A stretch of 64,000 nucleotides of DNA. Source: Actinoplanes nipponensis. Lineage in GTDB: Bacteria; Actinomycetota; Actinomycetes; Mycobacteriales; Micromonosporaceae. The notes beneath the pieces are model-generated. The model made no database searches. It was not told where the DNA came from and saw only the letters and a program-made list of their open reading frames with translations. The position numbers and the translations under genes are program-made. The stretch covers positions 1 through 64,000 of the forward strand of contig NZ_BOMQ01000075.1 in NCBI RefSeq assembly GCF_016862275.1, written 5' to 3'. Positions 44,964-54,310 of this stretch are shown here, in pieces (positions within the stretch are counted from its first letter, which is position 1; each line of letters starts with the position of its first letter).

Positions 44964-44968
44964 GCGCG

Positions 44969-45301
44969 TCAGGCCAGGTCGACGAACGGGCGCAGCTCGA
45001 GGCGGCCGCCGTGGGCCATCGGGTGCGCCCGGGCCACCTCGATGGCCTCGTCCAGGTCGGCGCACTCGAGGATGTCGAAGCCCACGATGACCTCCTTGGT
45101 CTCGGCGAACGGGCCGTCCGAGAGGAGCAGCTCGCCGCCGCGTACCCGGACCGTCGTGGCCGCCGCGGCCGCGCCGAGCACGCTGCCCTCGACCCGCCGC
45201 CCGGCGGCGTCGTTCTCCGCCACCCAGGCCTCGATGGTCGGGATGCGGGACTCGTCGGTCTCCGGCTCGGTGTCGGTGCAGACGAACATCATGTACTTCA
45301 T
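44969..45301 (-). CDS. YCII (DGPF) domain protein
   Basis: 110 residues: MKYMMFVCTD start, GGELLLSDGPFAETKEVIVGFDI with the DGPF motif, and ARAHPMAHGGRLELRPF. These dimeric ferredoxin-like proteins almost always accompany ECF42-type sigma factors and may modulate them, although the mechanism is not settled. AAAGAGGAGA precedes the ATG. It is the first gene of the operon. Confidence 0.92.
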   Translation of the reverse strand: MKYMMFVCTDTEPETDESRIPTIEAWVAENDAAGRRVEGSVLGAAAAATTVRVRGGELLLSDGPFAETKEVIVGFDILECADLDEAIEVARAHPMAHGGRLELRPFVDLA

Positions 45302-45511
45302 GTCGGTTCTCCTCTTTCCCGTGATCTCACCACCGTGACGAACGGGCGCCGCCGTTCCGGACAGGTCCGGCCCCCGGAGATAGTGGCCCGCGTCACAATT
45401 TGCCGCCACCCCCCGCACGAGCAGCGGGAACGCCGTGCCCGGAACCGAGGGACAGAGGCGATCTTGCGAGTCGGCCGCTATTCTTGGCTGCGCGCCCAAG
45501 AGCGGCGCTAG

Positions 45512-45600
45512 CCCCCGGCCGAGAGGCGCTGCGACGGACTCCGTGCGATCGGAGCTCCGCCACGCTCGGCCCCCGGGTCAGAGTCTCAAGGGCGCCTCCC
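45512..45600 (+). promoter_or_regulatory. S-adenosylhomocysteine (SAH) riboswitch aptamer
   Basis: The leader of ahcY folds as an SAH riboswitch. P1 is GGCCGAG (45517-45523) with CTCGGCC (45565-45571). The conserved GAGGCGCTGCGAC-like strand follows P1, and a P2 hairpin pairs CTCCG (45539-45543) with CGGAG (45550-45554). CCACGCTCGG then closes the core. The pseudoknot pairs AGGCGC (45524-45529) with GCGCCT (45592-45597). These elements and the gene downstream match the known class, which senses SAH and turns on its recycling. Call made from pattern and context, not from a covariance search. Confidence 0.88.
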
Positions 45601-45616
45601 GATGAGGGGGGTGCCC
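45590..45616 (+). promoter_or_regulatory. expression-platform hairpin of the SAH riboswitch
   Basis: Bases 45590-45600 can pair with 45606-45616 over all 11 positions (two G-U wobbles) around the loop GATGA. The 3' arm is the G-run GGGGGG that serves as ribosome binding site for ahcY. The 5' arm contains the pseudoknot strand 45592-45597, so the hairpin and the ligand-bound pseudoknot are mutually exclusive. This predicts translation off without SAH and on with SAH. Confidence 0.7.
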
Positions 45617-45622
45617 TTCTTC

Positions 45623-47083
<1,461 letters not shown>

Positions 47084-47085
47084 CC

Positions 47086-47136
47086 GATCGAGGCCCGGGT
47101 CACCCGCTCACCGGGAGACCCGGGCCACGTTCGATC
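47086..47136. terminator. terminator after ahcY
   Basis: A perfect 10-bp stem, GGCCCGGGTC (47092-47101) with GACCCGGGCC (47117-47126), flanked by a further GATCGA/TCGATC match. It starts right after the ahcY stop and ends about 40 bases before the antiporter start. Confidence 0.8.
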
Positions 47137-47176
47137 ATGAGCGCGTGATCGGCCGCCGTCCGGGAGAATGTGCCGG

Positions 47177-48829
47177 GTGAAAGTCGAGACGACGTTGCTG
47201 TTCATCCTGGCCGGAGTCGCCGTCGTGGTGGCGATGCGCTGGGTCGCCGCCAAGACCGGTCTGCCCGCCGCCGCCCTGCTGACGGTCGTCGGGATCGTGT
47301 ACGCCGTCCTGCCCGGCCCCAACATCGCACTCGACCCCCACCTGGTCCTGACGCTCATCCTCCCGCCGCTGCTCTACAACGCGGCGCTGAACTCCTCGCT
47401 GGTCGACATCCGCCGCAACCTGCGGACCGTGATCAGCCTCTCCGTGGTCCTGGTGCTGCTCACCGCCCTGCTCATCGGCTATGGCTTCAGCCTGTTCGTA
47501 GCCGGCGCCACGCTCGCCGCCGGGGTCGCGATCGGCGCCGCCGTGGCACCCCCCGACCCGGTGGCCGCGCTCGCCATCGGCAAGCGGATCGGCCTGCCCC
47601 GCAACATCGTCACCCTGATCCAGGGCGAGGGCCTGCTCAACGACGCGACCGCGCTGACCCTGCTGAGCGTCGCGCTGGCCGCCGCCTCGAACGGCAAGTT
47701 CTCGTTCACCTCGGCCGTGGGCGAGTTCGTGATCATGGCCGTGGGCGGGGTGATCGCCGGCATCCTGGTCGCGTACGGCGTCCGGACCGCCCGCCCGATC
47801 ATGCACGACCCGCTGATCGCCAACGCCGTCTCGCTGGCCACCCCGTTCGTGGCGTACCTGCTGGCCGAGCGGGTGCACGTCTCCGGCGTGCTGGCCGTGG
47901 TCGTGGCCGGCCTGATCGTCGGCCACGACATGCCCCGGCTGGGCTCGGGCGCGAGCCGGCTGCAGGTCAGCGCGGTCTGGCGGCTGGTCGACTTCCTGCT
48001 GGAGGGGCTGGTCTTCCTGATGATCGGCCAGCAGCTGCCGGCCGTGGTCCGCGGCCTGTCGCAGTACGAGACATCGACGATCGTCATCGCCGTCGCCATC
48101 TCCGTCGGCGTGGTGCTGCTGCTGCGCCCGCTGTTCCTGGTGCTGACCCAGATGCTGCCGATCTCGCTGCACACCCGGCTCGGCGGCACCAGCGACGAGA
48201 CCGAACAGCGCGGCCGGGAACGCGAACGACGCCTCAACGGCAAGGAGATCACCGCCCTCAGCTGGGCCGGCACCCGCGGCGTCATCACCCTGGCGGCGAT
48301 CTTCACCGTGCCGCTCACCACCAAGAGCGGCGCGCCGTTCCCCGACCGCGACCTGCTGCTGTTCTGCGCCTTCGTCGTCGTGCTGGTGACGCTGGTCGGC
48401 CAGGGCGTCACCTTCGCCCCGCTGGTGCGGATACTCGGGCTGCGCGCCAACGAAGCCGACAAGGTCCGGCTGCGCAACGAGGCCCGCTCGGCGTCGGTGC
48501 AGGCGGCACTCGACCGGCTCGACGAGATCGACCACGAGAAGCACGACGACGTCGAGGACGCCGCGATCGAGGCGATGCGCAAACAGCTCGGCCACCGGAT
48601 GGAGCGCTACCGGCGCCGGCTCGACCTGCTCGACCAGTCCGACTCGGACCGGGTGCCGCACTCCCCGCAGTACGAGGCCGGTCTGCGCGTCCGCCGCGCG
48701 GTGATCGACGCCCAGCGCGACGAACTGCTGCGCTGGCGGGACGCGGACCGGCTCTCGGACGAAGGGCTGCGGGTGCTGGAACGGGAACTCGACTTCGAGG
48801 AGCGGCTGCTGCCGGATCGGCCCCGGTAG
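47177..48829 (+). CDS. CPA1-family Na+/H+ antiporter
   Basis: About 550 residues. Twelve or so membrane helices span residues 1-400. The family core is seen in GAAVAPPDPVAALAIGKRIGLP and QGEGLLNDATALTLLSVAL, which hold the ion-binding Asp residues, and in ALSWAGTRGVITLAAIFTVPL. The C-terminal ~130 residues are charged, helical and cytoplasmic (RLDEIDHEKHDDVEDAAIEA), perhaps regulatory. It exchanges protons for sodium or potassium. GTG 47177 has GGGAGA at a good distance; ATG 47168 is in frame, but too close to that site. Confidence 0.92.
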   Translation: MKVETTLLFILAGVAVVVAMRWVAAKTGLPAAALLTVVGIVYAVLPGPNIALDPHLVLTLILPPLLYNAALNSSLVDIRRNLRTVISLSVVLVLLTALLIGYGFSLFVAGATLAAGVAIGAAVAPPDPVAALAIGKRIGLPRNIVTLIQGEGLLNDATALTLLSVALAAASNGKFSFTSAVGEFVIMAVGGVIAGILVAYGVRTARPIMHDPLIANAVSLATPFVAYLLAERVHVSGVLAVVVAGLIVGHDMPRLGSGASRLQVSAVWRLVDFLLEGLVFLMIGQQLPAVVRGLSQYETSTIVIAVAISVGVVLLLRPLFLVLTQMLPISLHTRLGGTSDETEQRGRERERRLNGKEITALSWAGTRGVITLAAIFTVPLTTKSGAPFPDRDLLLFCAFVVVLVTLVGQGVTFAPLVRILGLRANEADKVRLRNEARSASVQAALDRLDEIDHEKHDDVEDAAIEAMRKQLGHRMERYRRRLDLLDQSDSDRVPHSPQYEAGLRVRRAVIDAQRDELLRWRDADRLSDEGLRVLERELDFEERLLPDRPR

Positions 48830-49176
48830 GTTCTTGATCAAATTCTTTCGGGCGATGTCGTGCCTGGTTGCATGGTGCTGACCGTCGCTCCGGCTAATTG
48901 CATGGCTCTTTCTTCGGCTTCCGGCTGGGTGGGGGTGGGGGTTGTGGCGGCTGCCCGCGGCTTGGCTGTCGCCGGCGTGTCGCCAGGCCTACCTGCCGCG
49001 GGTGGGCCCCCGATCCGGCAGGGGGTCCGGCTAGCTGGCCTCGCCTGGGTACCCGCTCCGGTTGGTCACGGCCAGCCCGACCCGCCCCCATCCGGCTCGC
49101 GCATCCGGTTCCGCCGAGCCCGGCCCGGCCCGCCGCAGGGCTTTCCCATGTGCCCGCGGCCCCGTCTCCCGGTGGA
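48830..49176 (+). other. noncoding region before the tandem repeats
   Basis: No frame shows actinomycete codon bias. TTGCATGG occurs twice (near 48876 and 48897), and a G/T-rich patch with GGTGGGGGTGGGGG lies at about 48926-48946. No promoter or gene is recognised. The stretch looks like decayed intergenic sequence. Confidence 0.5.
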
Positions 49177-49985
49177 GATTGTCTTCACCTGGATCTTGAT
49201 GACTCAGCGCCTTGGAAATGGTCCCCACTCTCCAAGATCCGCGCAGCTGGGGGGCGGTGATGCGGCAGCTGGCGCGTGATGGCTACGCCACGGCATCCCG
49301 CTGAACCGCCGACGCCACCGCCACCGCCACCGCCACCGCCACCGCCACCGGCTAATCGAGCCACCGAGCACGAGCACCGAGTGATATGAATCGTCTCTAG
49401 CTGAATCTTGATGACTCAGCGCCTTGGAAAAGGCCCCCACTCTCCAAGATCCGCGTAGGCGGGCAGCAGTGATGAGGCGACTGCCCCCGTGACGGCCACG
49501 CCACAGCACCCCGCTCAACAGCCGACGCCCGCCACCAACCGGCACCGGGCACCGGGCACCGGGCACCGGGCACCGGGCACCGGAGATCGTCTCTAGCTGG
49601 ATCTTGATGACTCAGCGCCCTGGAGAAGGCCCCCACTCTCCAAGATCCGCGTAGGCGGGCAGCAGTGATGAGGCGACTGCCCCTTGATGGCCACGCCACA
49701 GCATCCCGCTCAACAGCCGACGCCCGCCACCAACGAGCACTGGGCAACGTCGATCAAGATCCTCTGCAGCCGGATCTTGATGACTCAGCGCCCTGGAAGA
49801 GGCCCCAACTCTCCAAGATCTGCACAGGTGGGCAACATCAATGCGGCAGCTGCCCCGTGATGGCCACGCCACGGCATCATGCTGAACCGCCAACGCCGCC
49901 GCCACCGGCTAACCGAGCACCCGAGCACCCGAGCACCCGAGCACCCGAGCACCCGAGCACCCGAGCACCCGAGCACCCGAGCACC
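49177..49985. repeat. four tandem copies of a 170-210 bp repeat
   Basis: Copies begin with (G)GATCTTGATGACTCAGCGCC at 49191, 49403, 49599 and 49772 (spacings 212, 196, 173 bases). The first ~50 bases of each form an inverted repeat: GGATCTTG at the start and CAAGATCC about 40 bases on, with TTGGA/TCCAA inside. Then come a conserved middle (GGCCACGCCACRGCATC-like) and a variable microsatellite tail. A shorter inverted match (ATCAAGATCC) lies near 50100. No copy encodes a protein with normal codon use. Confidence 0.88.
49913..49984. repeat. 8-bp microsatellite, nine CCGAGCAC units
   Basis: Nine perfect head-to-tail copies of CCGAGCAC form the tail of the fourth large repeat. The first copy's tail is instead built of a CCACCG-type 6-mer (about 49311-49350), and the second's of a GGCACCG-type 7-mer (about 49541-49583). 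The tails thus differ in unit length while sitting at the same place in each copy. Confidence 0.9.
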
Positions 49986-50145
49986 GAATCCATACAGGAC
50001 CTCGCCGCGCCACTTCCCCAACGACGAAGCCCCAACCCCCTCGACCACGCAGACCCACTTCGAGACCTTGATAACTACCGGCCCCCAAACCCGGCCACCC
50101 CTCATCAAGATCCAGGAAGCACCGCCATCATTGCCCACAACCGGG

Positions 50146-51567
50146 TCAGACCTGCCGGAAGTCGATGCCCAGCAGGCTAGCCGCCGCCCTGTAATCCGCC
50201 GCCCGGTGGTCCAGCGACAGCGACCAGTGATGCCCCACCCCCGACGCGCTCCACTCGTCCACCCACTCACCCGGATCCCGGCCGAAGTCGACCCGGCTGG
50301 TCGTGTTGCCGATGGCCAGCAGCGGCCCCGGCACCACCGTCCCCTCCGCGGCGATGAACGACAGCGATCCGTCCCGGTCCTGGCCGAGGCCGAGCAGCGT
50401 GACCGGGCCGGGGCGGACATCGAACTCCACGCTGACGCCCCAGCCGCGCTTGCCGTGGTAGACGCCCAGGCCGCGCAGGAGCGGGTCGCGGGCGCTGACC
50501 GCCAGGTGGGCCGGGCCGTCGTGGCCCATCTCCACCACGTTGTCGGTGAAGTTCAGCGCCTGCAGTTCGCAGAACGAGCCGCCCGCGCCGACCGCCTGGG
50601 TGGCGAGCTGGGCCACGGTGGTGCGCAGCTCGTACTCGCCGGTGGCCGGGATGCCGCGGGCGGTCAGCAGGGACGCGCCGAGGATCATGCCGGCGCCGAG
50701 GCGTTCGTGCTGCTCGCCGTCGAGGCCGCGGTGGTAGTAGGCCAAACTGTCCAGCGCGAAGTCGTCGACCAGGCGGTCCAGCGCGACCGACACCGTGGCG
50801 CCCCAGGCGAAGTCTTCCTCCTGCACCGTGTCGTCCAGGGTGAAGATCTCCCGGGCCAGGTCCATCCGCTGCTTGGTCTCGGCCTCGGTGACCTGCTCGA
50901 CGCGCTGGCGCAGGTCGTCGAATTCGAGCACCTCGACGTGCGAGCCGAACGTCGCGGGCAGCAGCGTCAGGTCGGTCGAGACGTCCAGCATGCCGGGGTA
51001 GAGGTGACCCATCAGCCCGTGCCGGGCATGCCGCAGGGCCGCGCGGACGTGGGCCGCCCGGATCCACTGGCCGATGCGCTGCCAGGCCGATTCCTGCCGC
51101 AGCCAGCCGGAGACCGAGCGGAACGGGATCCCGGCCCGGCGGAACGTGTTGCCCATCTCCGGCACCGGGCACTGCCCGCAGTACGCCAGCCACGCCCCGG
51201 TGTCGAACGACGCGTGGTCCATCTTCTCGGTCGGCTGCAGGTCGATGACCAGGACCGGGGTGTTGGCCCGCTGGGCGATCGGCAACACCATCGAGGCCGT
51301 CAGGTACGTCGTCAGGAACAGCACGATGAGGTCGCAGTCGGCCACCCGCAGCTTCTCCGCGGCGGCCGCGCCCTCCTGCGCGTCCGAGATGAAGCCGACG
51401 TCGGTGACCTCGGCGTCCATGTCCTGGAAGCGTTGGGAGACGTAGCGGGCGGACTCCTGCAGCTGGGGCAGCAGGTCGGGGAACTGCGGCCAGTACGTGC
51501 CCAGGCCGCCGGCGACCAGCCCGATCCGGGTCCTGCGCCGCTGCTTGACGGGGAGAAGGTCGGTCAT
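50146..51567 (-). CDS. L-fucose/L-arabinose isomerase-family protein
   Basis: 473 residues. The N-terminal RIGLVAGGLGTYWPQFPDLLPQL, then LIVLFLTTYLTASMVLPIAQ, FGSHVEVLEFDDL and GVGHHWSLSLDHRAADY near the end fit the L-fucose/L-arabinose isomerase superfamily, which interconverts aldoses and ketoses with a divalent metal. It is the last gene of the rhamnose operon and overlaps lutC by ATGA. It is not a classical RhaA or RhaI sequence, so whether it is the rhamnose isomerase of this route or acts on another sugar is open. Confidence 0.82.
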   Translation of the reverse strand: MTDLLPVKQRRRTRIGLVAGGLGTYWPQFPDLLPQLQESARYVSQRFQDMDAEVTDVGFISDAQEGAAAAEKLRVADCDLIVLFLTTYLTASMVLPIAQRANTPVLVIDLQPTEKMDHASFDTGAWLAYCGQCPVPEMGNTFRRAGIPFRSVSGWLRQESAWQRIGQWIRAAHVRAALRHARHGLMGHLYPGMLDVSTDLTLLPATFGSHVEVLEFDDLRQRVEQVTEAETKQRMDLAREIFTLDDTVQEEDFAWGATVSVALDRLVDDFALDSLAYYHRGLDGEQHERLGAGMILGASLLTARGIPATGEYELRTTVAQLATQAVGAGGSFCELQALNFTDNVVEMGHDGPAHLAVSARDPLLRGLGVYHGKRGWGVSVEFDVRPGPVTLLGLGQDRDGSLSFIAAEGTVVPGPLLAIGNTTSRVDFGRDPGEWVDEWSASGVGHHWSLSLDHRAADYRAAASLLGIDFRQV

Positions 51568-52160
51568 GACGGTGCCTCCAGGAGGATGACGTGCAGGCGG
51601 CGCGGGCCGTGGACGCCCTCGACGCGGTTGAGTTCGATGTCGCTGGTGGCCGACGGGCCGCTGATCCAGGTGAGCGGGCGGCGCGGGTCGAGCCGGGCCA
51701 GCGCCGCCGGCACGGAAGCGACGACCTGGTCCGCCCGTACCACGCAGATGTGCAGGTCCGGCAGCAGTGAGATGATCCGCCGGCCCTGGCCGGGTGATCC
51801 GTCGAGCACGATCGTGCCGGTCTCCGCGACGGCGACGGTGGCGGCGGTGAGCACTCCCCCGGCGCCGGCCAGCGTCCCCGCGCTCAGTCCCTCGTCGCGC
51901 AGCACGTCGACGCCGACGGGCAGCCAGTCGGGGTCGATGCCGGGCGGCACGATCAGCGGCGCGGGCGCGAGCGCGGCCACCGTCTCGGCGACGGGGACGC
52001 CGCGGTGCACGACCGCCTTGTAGTCCTCCAGCCGTTCCACCAGCCGGTCCAGGTCGGCGGGCTCGTCGCCGCGCCGGTAGTCGCGCGGGATCTCGGCCGG
52101 CGGCGCGGTGTCGCCGAGGGCGGCGCGGATCCGGCCGAGGATCAGCTCGCGGCTGTTCAT
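51564..52160 (-). CDS. lutC: lactate utilisation protein LutC
   Basis: 198 residues of the LUD (DUF162) family: MNSRELILGRIRAAL start, VAVAETGTIVLDGSPGQGRR, CVVRADQVVASVPAAL and WISGPSATSDIELNRVEGVHGP. It is a subunit of the LutABC complex that oxidises L-lactate to pyruvate. The genes lutA, lutB and lutC are contiguous and overlap by ATGA, inside the rhamnose operon. Confidence 0.93.
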   Translation of the reverse strand: MNSRELILGRIRAALGDTAPPAEIPRDYRRGDEPADLDRLVERLEDYKAVVHRGVPVAETVAALAPAPLIVPPGIDPDWLPVGVDVLRDEGLSAGTLAGAGGVLTAATVAVAETGTIVLDGSPGQGRRIISLLPDLHICVVRADQVVASVPAALARLDPRRPLTWISGPSATSDIELNRVEGVHGPRRLHVILLEAPS

Positions 52161-53575
52161 CGCTTGGCCCACCAGTCGCGGAAGGTCTCGGGCGGCGGGT
52201 CGGGCAGATCGCGGCTGGCGGTCCAGCCGCTGAGCGGTGGCGGCAGGCGCCGACCGGCGAGCCGGCTGAGCTTCGCGGCATGCTGCGCGGCCGCGTAGAG
52301 CCGGGGATGGTCCATCGTGTACGCGGCCGCGTGCATCGCCGCCCGCTCGCCCCGCGGGTGCGGCGCCTCGTTGCGCAGGTGCACCAGGATGGACGGGATG
52401 TCGATCTTCACCGGGCAGGCGTCGAAGCAGGCACCGCACAGCGACGACGCGTACGGCAGCGAGGCGTTGTCCTCGACCCCGGTGAGCTGCGGCGACAGCA
52501 CCGCCCCGATCGGGCCCGGATAGACCGACCCGTACGCGTGCCCGCCGGTCCGCTCGTAGACCGGGCACACGTTGAGGCACGCCGAGCAGCGGATGCAGTG
52601 CAGCGCCTGGCGCCCCACCTCGTCGGCCAGCACCGCGGTACGTCCGTTGTCCAGCAGCACCAGGTGGAAGTTCTGTGGCCCGTCGCCCGGCGTCACCCCG
52701 GTCCACATCGACGTGTACGGGTTCATCCGTTCCCCGGTCGAGGCCCGGGGCAGCAGTTGCAGGAACACCTCGAGGTCCTGCCACGTCGGCACGAGCTTCT
52801 CGATGCCCATGACCGTGATCAGGGTTTCCGGCAGGGTCAGGCACATCCGGCCGTTGCCCTCGGACTCCAGCACGGCCAGCGTGCCGGTCTCCGCGACGGC
52901 GAAGTTGGCCCCGGACACCGCGACCTTCGTGCTGAGGAACGTCTCGCGCAGGTAGCGCCGCGCCGCGCCGGCCAGGATCACCGGCTCGTCGGTGAGCGCC
53001 GGGTCGACGCCGGGCATCTCGCGCAGGAAGATCTCGCGGATCTCGGCCCGGTTGCGGTGGATCGCCGGCACCAGGATGTGGCTGGGCTTGTCGTGGCCGA
53101 GCTGCACGATGAGCTCGGCCAGGTCGGTCTCGACCGGCTCGATGCCGGCCGCCTCCAGCGCCTCGTTGAGGGCGATCTCCTGGGTGGCCATCGACTTGAC
53201 CTTGATGACCCGGGTCTCCCCGGTGGCCTGGACCAGCTCGGTGACGATCCGGTTGGCCTCGTTGGCGTCCGCCGCCCAGTGCACGACGCCGCCGGCCGCG
53301 GTGACGTTCTCCTCCAGCTGCGCCAGCAGCTCGGGCAGCCGGGCCATGGTGTCGGTCTTCAGCGCCGAGCCGGCCGTCCGCAGCTCCTGCCAGTCCGGCA
53401 GCTCGGCGATCACCGCGCCGGACTTGGCCCGGATCGTCGTGGTGGCGTGGCCGAGGTTGCGGCGCAGCTGGGCGTTCCCCAGGGCCTTGCGGGCGGCGGC
53501 CGGGAACGCCTCGTCGCCGCGCAGGTGCCCCACGCCACGCGGCGAGGTCGTCGGCATGCCGAGGAACGTGGTCAT
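52157..53575 (-). CDS. lutB: lactate utilisation iron-sulfur protein LutB
   Basis: 472 residues. A LUD domain (VAVSGANFAVAETGTLAVLESEGNGRM) is followed by two 4Fe-4S cluster motifs, CIRCSACLNVCPVY (near residue 325) and CGACFDACPVKI. The C-terminus ends with a Trp/Arg-rich tail. It carries electrons in the LutABC lactate oxidation complex. The start ATG at 53575 overlaps the lutA stop. Confidence 0.95.
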   Translation of the reverse strand: MTTFLGMPTTSPRGVGHLRGDEAFPAAARKALGNAQLRRNLGHATTTIRAKSGAVIAELPDWQELRTAGSALKTDTMARLPELLAQLEENVTAAGGVVHWAADANEANRIVTELVQATGETRVIKVKSMATQEIALNEALEAAGIEPVETDLAELIVQLGHDKPSHILVPAIHRNRAEIREIFLREMPGVDPALTDEPVILAGAARRYLRETFLSTKVAVSGANFAVAETGTLAVLESEGNGRMCLTLPETLITVMGIEKLVPTWQDLEVFLQLLPRASTGERMNPYTSMWTGVTPGDGPQNFHLVLLDNGRTAVLADEVGRQALHCIRCSACLNVCPVYERTGGHAYGSVYPGPIGAVLSPQLTGVEDNASLPYASSLCGACFDACPVKIDIPSILVHLRNEAPHPRGERAAMHAAAYTMDHPRLYAAAQHAAKLSRLAGRRLPPPLSGWTASRDLPDPPPETFRDWWAKR

Positions 53576-54309
53576 GGGGTGTCCTCCGTCGCGGCGAGGA
53601 TCTCGGCGAGGTGCACGGTCCGGACGCCGGCGCCGAGCCGGGACAGGCCGCCGCCGATGTGCATCAGGCAGGACGAGTCGCCGGCGGTGCAGACCTCCGC
53701 CCCGGTGTCGAGCACGTGGCGCATCTTGTCGGCCAGCATCGCCGTCGACGTGTCGGCGTTCTTCAGCGCGAACGTGCCGCCGAAGCCGCAGCACTGGTCG
53801 GCCGCGGGCAGCTCGACCAGCTCCAGCCCGCGGACGTGGCGCAGCAGCCGCTGCGGCTTGTCGCCGACCCGGATCATCCGCAGCGAGTGGCAGGTCGGGT
53901 GGTACGTCACCCGGTGCGGGTAGTACGCGCCCACGTCCTCCACCCCGAGCACGTCGACCAGCAGCTCGGACAGCTCGTACGTGCGCGAGCCGACGTCCTC
54001 GGCCCGGGCGGCCAGCCCCTCGTCCCCCGCCGACCGGGCCACCATCGCGTGCTGGTGCCGCACCGATCCCACGCACGACCCGGACGGCGCCACCACCACG
54101 TCGTACGGGGCGAAGGTCCGGACGTGCCGGCGGACCAGCGGCAGGGCGTCCTGCTGGTAGCCGGTGTTGATGTGCATCTGGCCGCAGCAGGTCTGCCCCT
54201 CGGGGAAGACCACCTCGTGGCCGAGCCGCTCCAGCAGGTGCACGGTCGCCTTGGCCGCCGCCGGGAACATGGTGTCGGCCAGGCAGGTCACGAACAGCGC
54301 GATGCGCAT
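53572..54309 (-). CDS. lutA: lactate utilisation protein LutA
   Basis: 245 residues with two CCG-type Cys-rich domains (GQTCCGQMHINTGY, then DQCCGFGGTFALKNAD), and PSGSCVGSVRH and YHPTCHSLR. These bind iron-sulfur clusters as in glycolate oxidase subunit GlcF and LutA. The start directly follows the rhamnulokinase stop. In this locus it would oxidise the lactate made from lactaldehyde. Confidence 0.95.
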   Translation of the reverse strand: MRIALFVTCLADTMFPAAAKATVHLLERLGHEVVFPEGQTCCGQMHINTGYQQDALPLVRRHVRTFAPYDVVVAPSGSCVGSVRHQHAMVARSAGDEGLAARAEDVGSRTYELSELLVDVLGVEDVGAYYPHRVTYHPTCHSLRMIRVGDKPQRLLRHVRGLELVELPAADQCCGFGGTFALKNADTSTAMLADKMRHVLDTGAEVCTAGDSSCLMHIGGGLSRLGAGVRTVHLAEILAATEDTP

Positions 54310-54310
54310 G

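Noticed and set aside
45602..45622. ATG at 45602 as the ahcY start
   Set aside because: It lies in the loop of the riboswitch hairpin, ahead of the G-run that should be the ribosome site; the family start fits the ATG at 45623.
49177..49985. CRISPR-like appearance of the regular repeats
   Set aside because: Units are 170-210 bp, adjacent, with no spacers of uniform length and no cas genes nearby; the short tails are microsatellites.
49785..50420. Minus-strand frames of 90-210 codons through the repeat region
   Set aside because: They exist only because the repeats lack stops in that frame. Codon use is poor and they overlap the isomerase gene out of frame.
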